Assembly (NCBI GenBank): GCA_947647815.1
Contig: CANSLW010000006.1
Coordinates: 1 to 38,073, forward strand
DNA length: 38,073 nt
Origin: an uncultured Dorea sp.
GTDB taxonomy: Bacteria > Bacillota > Clostridia > Lachnospirales > Lachnospiraceae
Direction: 5' to 3'
Each line of letters opens with the position of its first letter. The first letter of the stretch is position 1. The position numbers and the translations under genes are program-made. Positions 31,446-38,073 of this stretch are shown piece by piece. The notes under the pieces are model-generated. The model did no database searches. It was not told where the DNA came from and saw only the letters and a list, made by a program, of their open reading frames with translations.

Positions 31446-33605
31446 ATGAAAAATAAGAAAATATTGACGATGATGTTTTGTCTGCTGTTTATGTGTTCTG
31501 TTGCCGGATGTAATCAGAAGGGAAACGAGGATTCGCAGGAAGCAGGAGCAGAGACAGGAGAAGAGTCGGAAGTTTCTGAGCATGCATCAGTCAGTACAGT
31601 TACACTGACTGAAGGGAAATACAGTGAAGAGAAACTGGATGATACGTGGGAAGAGGAAAGAGCAGTCAGTCTTATCCTGAAAGATGATAAAATATCTATT
31701 AGTGAGGGGGCAGATGAAAACTATGCGTCTGATATGGGAAATATAGCGGATAGTGTGGAAATTGACGGAAAAACTGTTACGATTACGCAGGAAGGGACGT
31801 ACGTGTTATCCGGCAGCATGGAGGATGGCCAGATTCTTGTAGATGTCGATAAAGATGCGGTTATCAGACTTGTGTTTAACGGCGTCAGTCTTAAGTGCAG
31901 TGATTCGGCGCCTGTGTACAGCAAAGGCGGAAATGTGATTATTACACTGGTGGAAGGTACAGAGAATAACATCGAAGATTGTGAGTCCTACACCTATGAA
32001 GATGAAGGAGAGGATGAACCGGATGCAGCTATATTTGCCAAAGATGATCTGACCTTTAATGGAACGGGAATACTGAATGTTATCGGGAATTATAATCATG
32101 GGATTCATTGTAAAGATGATTTGAAATTTGTTACAGGTACTTATAATATTTCATCGGCAGACGATGGGATTGTCGGGAAAGACAGTGTGTCGGTGAAAAA
32201 TGGTAACTTTGTAATTGAAAGCGGCGATGATGGCATAAAAGCTGCGAATATAGAAGAGACAGATAAAGGATATGTTCTGATTGAAGACGGTTCCTTCCAG
32301 ATTACCGCCGGTGGAGATGGAATCCAGGCGGAGACGCTGCTTCGAGTCAATGATGGAAATCTGGATATAGTGACAGGCGGCGGAAGTGAGAATGCCGAAA
32401 AAGTTTCCGGCATACCGGCGGAAAGACCGGATGGCGGCAGGAGAATGCCAGATGCAGATCAGGGAATGCCGGAAGGAATGGAGCCAGGCGAAAGACCGGA
32501 CGTTAGTCAGGGAATGCCGGAGGGGACAGAGCCGGGTGAAATGCCGGATGACGGTCAGGGAGCGCCGGAAGGAATGGAGCCGGGTGAAAGACCGGACGCA
32601 GGTCAGAGAATGCCGGAAGGAATGGAGCCAGGTGAAAGACTGGACGCAGATCGGGGAGCACCGGAAGGAATGGAGCCGGATGAAAGACTGGACGCAGGTC
32701 AGGGAGCACCGGGAAATATGCAGGAACCGTCCGGTGAAATGCAGGAAAGTTCTGCATCCGCAGATTCTGTGAGCACGAAGGCGTTAAAGTCTTATGTGGA
32801 TCTGATTATTGAGGATGGAGAATTTTCTATCGATTCCTGTGATGATGGAATACACAGTAATCAGAATGTAACCATAGACGGAGGAGATTTCATGATTCAG
32901 GCGGGTGATGACGGTATTCATGCAGACCTAAACCTGACGGTTAACGACGGACAGATTGATATTTCGCAGAGTTATGAGGGGCTGGAAGGAGCAGAGATTA
33001 CGGTCAATAACGGAGATATCAAAGTCACAGCGTCCGACGACGGAATCAACGCAGCGTCTGATGATGACAGTGCATCAAATCCAGAGACAGACGAGGTCGA
33101 TTCTTCTCAGAATAAGCAAAGGGGAGGATTCATGGCGAATGAAGACCAGGGAGCGGTCATGACATTCAACGGCGGTACTATCTGTGTGAACGCAGGCGGA
33201 GACGGTCTGGACGCTAATGGAGATATTTATATTAATGGAGGAGATATTACAGTGCATGGTCCGGAAAATGGCGGTAACGGTACATTGGATTATGCATCCG
33301 TATGTAAAATAACCGGAGGTACGTTTATTGGAATCGGAAGTGTAGGAATGGCACAGAATCCCAGTGAAGATTCCACACAGCCAGTTATAGTATGGAGTAT
33401 GAATGAAGCGGCAGACGCCGGGACATCTGTTTTGGTAAAGGATAGCAATGGAACAAATATAGCGGAGGTTACAACGGAAAAGAAAGCACAATGGTTCGCA
33501 GTCTCTTCACCGGAATTGGCAGCAGGCGAAAAATACAGGATTTGTGTGGGAGACACTGAGAGAGAAGTTGAATTAAGTCAGGTAATTACATCAATTACAA
33601 TGTAA
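31446..33605 (+). CDS. DUF4353 carbohydrate-binding-like lipoprotein with tandem repeats
   Basis: The start is taken as ATG 31446, with AGGAG about 9 bases upstream; GTG 31440 is less likely. A lipoprotein signal peptide (KILTMMFCLLFMCSVAGC) ends in lipobox V-A-G-C, so the mature protein is lipid-anchored outside. Residues about 95-300 and 440-640 form repeated short beta strands with D-D-G-I-(H/K/N)-A and G-D-D-G-I motifs, a right-handed beta-helix pattern typical of DUF4353 proteins. In between are five 16-residue Pro/Glu/Gly/Met repeats. It is the last gene of the VTC/DUF4956 unit, 6 bp after the stop of DUF4956. It may bind polysaccharide or spore/cell surface; this is an inference. Confidence 0.85.
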   Translation: MKNKKILTMMFCLLFMCSVAGCNQKGNEDSQEAGAETGEESEVSEHASVSTVTLTEGKYSEEKLDDTWEEERAVSLILKDDKISISEGADENYASDMGNIADSVEIDGKTVTITQEGTYVLSGSMEDGQILVDVDKDAVIRLVFNGVSLKCSDSAPVYSKGGNVIITLVEGTENNIEDCESYTYEDEGEDEPDAAIFAKDDLTFNGTGILNVIGNYNHGIHCKDDLKFVTGTYNISSADDGIVGKDSVSVKNGNFVIESGDDGIKAANIEETDKGYVLIEDGSFQITAGGDGIQAETLLRVNDGNLDIVTGGGSENAEKVSGIPAERPDGGRRMPDADQGMPEGMEPGERPDVSQGMPEGTEPGEMPDDGQGAPEGMEPGERPDAGQRMPEGMEPGERLDADRGAPEGMEPDERLDAGQGAPGNMQEPSGEMQESSASADSVSTKALKSYVDLIIEDGEFSIDSCDDGIHSNQNVTIDGGDFMIQAGDDGIHADLNLTVNDGQIDISQSYEGLEGAEITVNNGDIKVTASDDGINAASDDDSASNPETDEVDSSQNKQRGGFMANEDQGAVMTFNGGTICVNAGGDGLDANGDIYINGGDITVHGPENGGNGTLDYASVCKITGGTFIGIGSVGMAQNPSEDSTQPVIVWSMNEAADAGTSVLVKDSNGTNIAEVTTEKKAQWFAVSSPELAAGEKYRICVGDTEREVELSQVITSITM
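32463..32702 (+). repeat. Five tandem 48-bp in-frame repeats in the lipoprotein gene
   Basis: The units start at 32463, 32511, 32559, 32607 and 32655. Each encodes 16 residues like GMPEGMEPGERPDAGQ, a flexible acidic spacer between two beta-helix parts. Copies are similar but not identical. The long open frames on other strands here are by-products of the repeat. Confidence 0.9.
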
Positions 33606-33621
33606 GGCAGATGAGTGAAAG

Positions 33622-33659
33622 ACTCTGTATGGTTTCAAGATGAACCATATGGAGTTTTT
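33622..33659 (+). terminator. Rho-independent terminator after the lipoprotein gene
   Basis: ACTCTGTATGGTT (33622-33634) pairs with AACCATATGGAGT (33643-33655) and is followed by TTTTT. Confidence 0.85.
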
Positions 33660-33693
33660 ACTTTTTATTTTGCTTTTCATTGTTGTATAACGA

Positions 33694-33722
33694 TTGCTGA
33701 CAGAAAATGAATGTGATACAAT
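33694..33722 (+). promoter_or_regulatory. Sigma-A-type promoter for xpaC-telA
   Basis: TTGCTG (33694-33699), 17-bp spacer, TACAAT (33717-33722), 57 bp upstream of the xpaC start. Confidence 0.55.
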
Positions 33723-33779
33723 AATGCTATCTTGAACAAACAAAGACATTTTCTAAGAGTACAAAAAGTGGAGGACAAG

Positions 33780-35036
33780 ATGATAAATCAGGATTGGGAA
33801 AGGTTCGGGGATGACATCCGAAGGACGGTGCAGAATGCGATTGATTCCCAGGATTTTAGAAAACTGAACCAGACAATTACGAATACAATTAATGATGCAG
33901 TTAACAATATATCAAGGAATATCAAAGATATACAAGGCGGAAACGGATATCGTAAACAGAGTGCAGCGCAGTCTTATCCCAAAAAGAACTTACCTGAATT
34001 ATACCGCCGGGTAACGTCCGTAAAAGCAGGCGGAACAGTTCTGACAGCTCTGGGAATGACAGCAGGCGGAGTATTCTCGGTTATGCTTCTGTTTTTTCTT
34101 ATCGGGTCTTTTATTACAGGAATCTATGAACTTCCTCAGATTATGGTAACGGCGCTTTTTATGATTATTGCGGCGGCAGGATTTGTGATAGGCGGCGTGG
34201 GAACCGGCATACGCGCCAGGGTCAGACGGTTTCAGACTTATATACAGGTGCTGGGACAAAGAGAATATTGTAATATCCAGGAATTATCTCAGGCGGTGAA
34301 AAAGAATACAAAGTATGTGGTAAGAGATATTGAAGACATGTTCTCAAGAGGATGGTTTCTCCAGGGACATTTGGACGAGCAGAAGACTTGTCTCATTGTC
34401 AGCGATGGAATGTATCAGCAGTATCTTCAGATAGAGGCGGACAGACAGCAGATGGTATCTGAAGAAAAGGCAGAGAGTGGTTGGCTCTGGTTTAAGAGAA
34501 ATGGCAAGAAGTCGAATGGAAAAAATGATAAAAGACAAGGGAAAAGAATCCAGAGCAATGTGTACGACGAAGAAAACAGGCGGTCAAAACTTCCGCCGGA
34601 AGTAAGAAAGGTTATTGAAGAAGGTGATGCTTACATCAGTAAGATTCGCACATGTAATGAGGCAATCCCGGAACCGGAGATCTCTGTAAAGATTACACGC
34701 ATGGAGACACTGGTAGATAAAATCTTTGACCGGGTTGAGCAGAATCCGGAATCGGTAGATGATATTCATAAGTTGATGGAGTATTATCTGCCCACGACGG
34801 TAAAACTTCTTGAGGCGTATCAGGAGCTTAATGCACAGCCGGTTGTCGGTGAGAATATTCTCTCCTCGAAGAGGGAGATTGAGGCAACGCTGGATACGCT
34901 GAACGTGGCGTTTGAAAAGCTCTTAGACAGTATGTTCCAAGAGACCGCATGGGACGTTTCATCGGATATATCCGTCCTGCAGACTCTGCTGGCACAAGAC
35001 GGACTTACGGAAGACGGATTGGGAAAGCATCTGTAA
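33780..35036 (+). CDS. xpaC: XpaC-family protein
   Basis: The protein (418 residues from ATG 33780) belongs to the family annotated as 5-bromo-4-chloroindolyl phosphate hydrolysis protein; the name comes from an indirect phenotype. The N-terminus (N-Q-D-W-E-R-F-G-D-D-I-R-R-T-V-Q-N-A-I) is the usual start in Clostridia. Two hydrophobic segments lie at about residues 95-155 (VMLLFFLIGSFITGIY and MIIAAAGFVIGGVG), and a helical C-terminal half carries P-P-E-V-R-K-V-I-E-E-G. The upstream in-frame codons from 33732 have no ribosome site, while GTGGAGGA is 4 bases before 33780. It is followed by telA, its constant partner. Confidence 0.85.
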   Translation: MINQDWERFGDDIRRTVQNAIDSQDFRKLNQTITNTINDAVNNISRNIKDIQGGNGYRKQSAAQSYPKKNLPELYRRVTSVKAGGTVLTALGMTAGGVFSVMLLFFLIGSFITGIYELPQIMVTALFMIIAAAGFVIGGVGTGIRARVRRFQTYIQVLGQREYCNIQELSQAVKKNTKYVVRDIEDMFSRGWFLQGHLDEQKTCLIVSDGMYQQYLQIEADRQQMVSEEKAESGWLWFKRNGKKSNGKNDKRQGKRIQSNVYDEENRRSKLPPEVRKVIEEGDAYISKIRTCNEAIPEPEISVKITRMETLVDKIFDRVEQNPESVDDIHKLMEYYLPTTVKLLEAYQELNAQPVVGENILSSKREIEATLDTLNVAFEKLLDSMFQETAWDVSSDISVLQTLLAQDGLTEDGLGKHL

Positions 35037-35116
35037 CTGACATGTAACTGACATAGGAAATAGCATATAACGATAGATAATATATAGAAACAGACATATG
35101 GAGGAAGAGACAGCAC

Positions 35117-36244
35117 ATGGGAAATGAATTTGAACAATTTCAGACAGTTCCGGAACTGACACTGGAACCATTTAAAGAGGAAGGAAAGCCGCAGGACATA
35201 GAAAAGCAGGAGCCTTCGATGCTTGATGAGAGTATTCTGTCAGAGGAGGAAAAAAGGGCGGTAGAAGCATTTGCCGGACAGATTGATCTGACGAATTCGA
35301 ACGCGATTCTCCAGTACGGTGCGGGTGCACAGAAGAAGATGGCGGATTTTTCAGAGTCTGCACTGGAAAATGTACGGACCAAAGATCTGGGGGAGATTGG
35401 GGAACTATTGTCAGGCGTTGTGAAGGAATTAAAGGATTTTGACGAGGAAGAGGAGAAAGGATTCTTCGGTATCTTCAGGAAGAGTTCCGGCAAGATCCAG
35501 TCTATGAAGGCGAAATATGCCAAGGCAGAGGGACATATCAACCAGATTTGTAAGGTACTGGAATCCCACCAGGTCCGGCTTATGAAGGATATTGCAGTAC
35601 TGGATAAGATGTATGAACTGAATCTTACGTATTTTAAAGAATTATCTATGTACATTCTGGCGGGTAAGAAGAAACTATCAGAAGTTCGTAATATCCAGCT
35701 GCCGCATATTCTAAAAAAAGCGTCGACAACAGGGTTAGCAGAAGATGTGCAGGAGGCAAGGGACTTAGACGGCATGTGTAACCGCTTCGAGAAGAAGATC
35801 CATGATCTGGAACTGACAAGAACAATCTGCATGCAGACGGCTCCCCAGATACGTCTGATTCAGGGAAATGATACAGTGATGGTTGAGAAGATACAATCTA
35901 CGGTAGTCAATACGATTCCACTTTGGAAGAGTCAGATGGTGCTTGCGTTAGGGGTGGAACATTCCGCTCAGGCTGCGGCAGCCCAGAGAGAAGTGACAGA
36001 CATGACGAATGAACTTTTAAGAAAGAATGCGGACAAGCTGAAACTTGCGGTGACAGAGACTGCCAGGGAATCGGAGCGAGGTATCGTGGAGATAGAGACT
36101 TTGAAGCATACCAATGAATCATTGATCACAACGCTGGATGAAGTGATGCAGATTCAGAGGGAAGGAAGGCAGAAAAGGGCGGAAGCAGAGCAGGAGATTC
36201 GGAGACTTGAGCAGGAATTAAAAAATAAGCTTTTACAGGTATAG
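35117..36244 (+). CDS. telA: TelA-family protein (toxic anion resistance)
   Basis: The 375-residue protein has the TelA pattern: Y-G-A-G-A-Q-K-K-M-A-D-F-S-E-S-A-L, F-G-I-F-R-K-S-S-G-K-I-Q-S-M, then a helical core (P-Q-I-R-L-I-Q-G-N-D, then V-N-T-I-P-L-W-K-S-Q-M) and a Lys/Glu-rich C-terminal coiled coil. Members were first linked to tellurite tolerance; the normal role is probably in the envelope and is not settled. GGAGGAAG precedes the ATG. It is 80 bp downstream of xpaC with no terminator between, so co-transcription is likely. Confidence 0.9.
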   Translation: MGNEFEQFQTVPELTLEPFKEEGKPQDIEKQEPSMLDESILSEEEKRAVEAFAGQIDLTNSNAILQYGAGAQKKMADFSESALENVRTKDLGEIGELLSGVVKELKDFDEEEEKGFFGIFRKSSGKIQSMKAKYAKAEGHINQICKVLESHQVRLMKDIAVLDKMYELNLTYFKELSMYILAGKKKLSEVRNIQLPHILKKASTTGLAEDVQEARDLDGMCNRFEKKIHDLELTRTICMQTAPQIRLIQGNDTVMVEKIQSTVVNTIPLWKSQMVLALGVEHSAQAAAAQREVTDMTNELLRKNADKLKLAVTETARESERGIVEIETLKHTNESLITTLDEVMQIQREGRQKRAEAEQEIRRLEQELKNKLLQV

Positions 36245-36266
36245 TGATACTATTTTCAAAAAAGCC

Positions 36267-36295
36267 TTGCTTTTACTGGAATAAGGTGCTATACT
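36267..36295 (+). promoter_or_regulatory. Promoter for the rimP-nusA operon leader
   Basis: TTGCTT (36267-36272), 17-bp spacer, TATACT (36290-36295). Transcription from here would give a leader of about 320 nt before rimP. Confidence 0.55.
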
Positions 36296-36319
36296 GACAT
36301 ATAGTTACATAAGGAAATC

Positions 36320-36592
36320 GGCAGAAGAGTGGACGAAAGTTCACTCTTCTTTGTTGCCATGCATCCGGAGGGCGCTGCCAAAGGCTTATATGTTGTCTTT
36401 GTAGTTCGGATGGCATTTAACCTATGTTGTAACAGTTCAGCCCACGCCATTCGCAAAACGCGCCTACGGTGCGTCACCGCTGCTGTGCAGCTGTTTTTGC
36501 TCATAAACGGGCGTTCCGCTCATCACCAGTATGACGTGCCCATTCATGCAAGCATGATTCGCCTGTCATACTGGCGATGGCTGAATTGTTAC
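36320..36592 (+). ncRNA. Structured, GC-rich leader or inserted repeat upstream of rimP
   Basis: The 378 bp between telA and rimP hold no credible gene but several strong stems: AGAAGAGTG (36323-36331) with 36342-36350, closed further by GGC/GCC; GTAACAGTTCAGCC (36429-36442) with GGCTGAATTGTTAC (36579-36592), 14 bp with one G-T pair; CCAGTATGAC (36526-36535) with 36565-36574, extendable by GATG/CATC; and GCTGC (36479-36483) with 36487-36491. The outer 14-bp stem encloses the last two, making one compact domain of about 164 nt. It is visibly richer in G+C than the genes around it. It could be a cis-regulatory RNA of the rimP-nusA operon, an independent small RNA, or a dispersed palindromic repeat. 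Confidence 0.5.
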
Positions 36593-36622
36593 CTTATGTT
36601 TTCTAGAAGGAGGAATTATAGA

Positions 36623-37090
36623 TTGACAAAAAGAGAGATATACGAACAGAAGACGGAAGAAATTCTGCAGCCTATTGTAGAGGAGCATGAATTTGAACTT
36701 GTGGACGTAGAATATGTGAAAGAAGGCAGCACATGGTATCTTAGGGCATATATTGATAAGCCGGGCGGCATCACCATCGATGATTGTGAGACTGTCAGCC
36801 GGAGGCTTTCGGATATTTTGGATGAGAAGGATTATATTGAGGATGCGTATATTCTGGAGGTCAGCTCGCCGGGGCTTGGAAGGCCGCTTAAAAAAGAGAA
36901 AGATTATAAGAGAAGCCTGGGAGAAGAAGTCGAGATCCGGACATACCGCATGATAGAAAAACGGAAAGAATTTATCGGAATTTTGAAAGATTATGATGAA
37001 AAGACGGTGACAATAGAGATGGAAGACGGGATTGTAAAAGTATTTGAAAAAGATGACATAGCCCTGATTCGTCTTGCATTCGATTTTTAA
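36623..37090 (+). CDS. rimP: Ribosome maturation factor RimP
   Basis: RimP helps assemble the small ribosomal subunit. From TTG 36623 the protein has 155 residues, normal for the family, with F-E-L-V-D-V-E-Y-V-K-E-G, L-R-A-Y-I-D-K-P-G-G-I-T-I-D-D-C-E, Y-I-L-E-V-S-S-P-G-L-G-R-P-L and the C-terminal SH3-like strand I-G-I-L-K-D-Y-D. The TTG is chosen because AAGGAGG (36607-36613) is 9 bases upstream and the N-terminus then matches relatives. The open frame extends upstream to 36329 through the structured leader, but that part has no protein-like character. nusA follows 59 bp later, the conserved order. Confidence 0.93.
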   Translation: MTKREIYEQKTEEILQPIVEEHEFELVDVEYVKEGSTWYLRAYIDKPGGITIDDCETVSRRLSDILDEKDYIEDAYILEVSSPGLGRPLKKEKDYKRSLGEEVEIRTYRMIEKRKEFIGILKDYDEKTVTIEMEDGIVKVFEKDDIALIRLAFDF

Positions 37091-37149
37091 AAACAATATA
37101 GAAATTCAGGGGAATTTCCCAGAATAAAGAGAGATAGGAGGAGAACACA

Positions 37150-38073
37150 ATGAATACAGAATTGTTAGAAGCGTTGAATATATTGGAGGAAGAAAAAGAA
37201 ATTAGTAAAGAAACTTTGCTGGACGCAATCGAGAATTCTCTGATGAATGCCTGCAAGAATCATTTTGGAAAAGCTGATAATATTAAGCTGATCATGGACA
37301 GAACGACTTGTGATTATCAGCTTTTGGCAGAGAAAACTGTGGTAGAAGAAGTGGAAGATAAGGTAGAGGAGATCAGTCTTGAGGACGCACATGAGATTGA
37401 TAGTAAATATGAACTGGGAGATATTGTTCAGATACCGATTGAGTCCAAGTCATTTGGACGTATTGCGACACAGAATGCCAAGAATCTGATTCTTCAGAAG
37501 ATCCGGGAGGAAGAACGTAAGATTGTATACGACCAGTATTTTGAGAAAGAGAAGGATATTGTCACAGGAATCGTACAGCGTTATGTGGGCAGAAATGTCA
37601 GTATTAATCTTGGAAAAGCGGATGCAATGCTTACGGAAAATGAGCAGGTGAAGGGTGAAGTCTTTAAACCTACTGAGCGGATCAAATTATATGTAGTAGA
37701 GGTGAAAAATACTACAAAAGGACCAAAGATACTGGTATCCCGTACACATCCGGAGCTTGTAAAGCGTCTGTTTGAAGCAGAAGTGACAGAGGTAAAGGAC
37801 GGTGTTGTAGAGATTAAAAGTATCGCAAGAGAAGCGGGGAGCAGAACGAAGATTGCAGTGTGGTCCAATGATCCGGATGTGGATCCGGTGGGCGCGTGCG
37901 TTGGTCTGAATGGTACAAGAGTCAATGCAATTGTCAATGAGCTTCGCGGAGAAAAGATTGATATCATTAATTGGAGCGATAACCCGGCTATTCTGATTGA
38001 GAATGCATTAAGTCCGGCTAAGGTAATCTCTGTTATGGCAGATCCAGATGATAAGACAGCCGGCGTCATCGTA
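37150..38073 (+). CDS. nusA: Transcription termination/antitermination factor NusA, 3' end outside the window
   Basis: NusA binds RNA polymerase and controls pausing, termination and antitermination. 308 codons are visible from ATG 37150 (AGGAGGA at about 37137-37143). The N-terminal polymerase-binding domain (residues 1 to about 125: L-E-A-L-N-I-L-E-E-E-K-E-I-S-K-E) is followed by an S1 domain (about 135-200) and the first KH domain with V-D-P-V-G-A-C-V-G-L-N-G-T-R-V (about 255-275); the second KH domain begins near the edge. No stop occurs before 38073, so the gene continues outside. Confidence 0.95.
   Translation, partial: MNTELLEALNILEEEKEISKETLLDAIENSLMNACKNHFGKADNIKLIMDRTTCDYQLLAEKTVVEEVEDKVEEISLEDAHEIDSKYELGDIVQIPIESKSFGRIATQNAKNLILQKIREEERKIVYDQYFEKEKDIVTGIVQRYVGRNVSINLGKADAMLTENEQVKGEVFKPTERIKLYVVEVKNTTKGPKILVSRTHPELVKRLFEAEVTEVKDGVVEIKSIAREAGSRTKIAVWSNDPDVDPVGACVGLNGTRVNAIVNELRGEKIDIINWSDNPAILIENALSPAKVISVMADPDDKTAGVIV

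Noticed and set aside
32386..32772. Arg-rich and Pro-rich frames over the lipoprotein repeats
   Set aside because: They are repeat-derived alternative frames without starts or ribosome sites.
36329..36622. A 98-residue N-terminal extension of RimP
   Set aside because: The frame is open by chance through a structured GC-rich leader. The TTG at 36623 has a well-placed AAGGAGG and gives the normal family length.
1..38073. CRISPR arrays, tRNA and rRNA genes
   Set aside because: No spaced identical repeats of CRISPR type and no tRNA- or rRNA-like segments were seen on reading the window.

Overview
The window comes from a low-GC, spore-forming member of the Clostridia, most likely Lachnospiraceae. 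The basis is the gene order (ytfJ/gerW, rpmB, Asp23, DAK2 kinase, recG, alpha/beta SASP), the AT-rich intergenic DNA with standard AGGAGG ribosome sites, and the VTC/DUF4956/DUF4353 and xpaC/telA/rimP/nusA neighbourhoods. The species was not determined.

Layout. 1-8100 is core chromosome: the 3' end of a class B penicillin-binding protein, a small hypothetical gene, a DUF2953 protein with an acidic repeat, ytfJ, a 45-residue membrane peptide, rpmB, an Asp23 protein, a FakA-like kinase, recG and a spore DNA-binding protein. A D-Ala-D-Ala carboxypeptidase gene starts at 8492 but breaks off at 9052. Its missing 3' half resumes in the same frame at 29028. Between the halves lies a 19,987-bp insertion (9041-29027) bounded by a 12-bp direct repeat, GACGCATGTGTG. 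Joining the two element ends gives a 54-bp imperfect palindrome centred on TG, the expected form of a large-serine-recombinase attP, and the element encodes one such recombinase (22463-24052). The break falls in the codons of the carboxypeptidase SxN active-site motif (S-A-N-D).

Element cargo, left to right: a small conserved protein; an XRE repressor facing a promoter region with two long inverted repeats; a tightly packed operon of about 8.8 kb (two dynamin-like GTPases, a tail-anchored membrane protein with a likely programmed -1 frameshift, a HerA/FtsK-type ATPase, a WHH-type HNH nuclease toxin and its SUKH immunity protein); a membrane-anchored hypothetical; a divergent flavoprotein/MocR pair with tandem operator repeats; a 54-codon ORF overlapping the serine recombinase; a HipA-like kinase; and, on the minus strand, a GlnK/GlnL-type two-component system followed by a PTS EIIC_2 permease preceded by three 10-bp tandem repeats. 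No relaxase, conjugation or capsid genes were seen.

After the carboxypeptidase 3' half (29028-29822) come a VTC-domain protein, a DUF4956 membrane protein and a DUF4353 lipoprotein (apparent operon), xpaC and telA, then a promoter with an unusually structured, GC-rich leader of about 320 nt before rimP and nusA; nusA runs off the right edge.

The best candidate for an undescribed system is the dynamin-dynamin-anchor-ATPase-nuclease-immunity operon at 10264-19079. Second is the possibility that excision of the element restores a cell-wall carboxypeptidase gene, as with skin-type elements.
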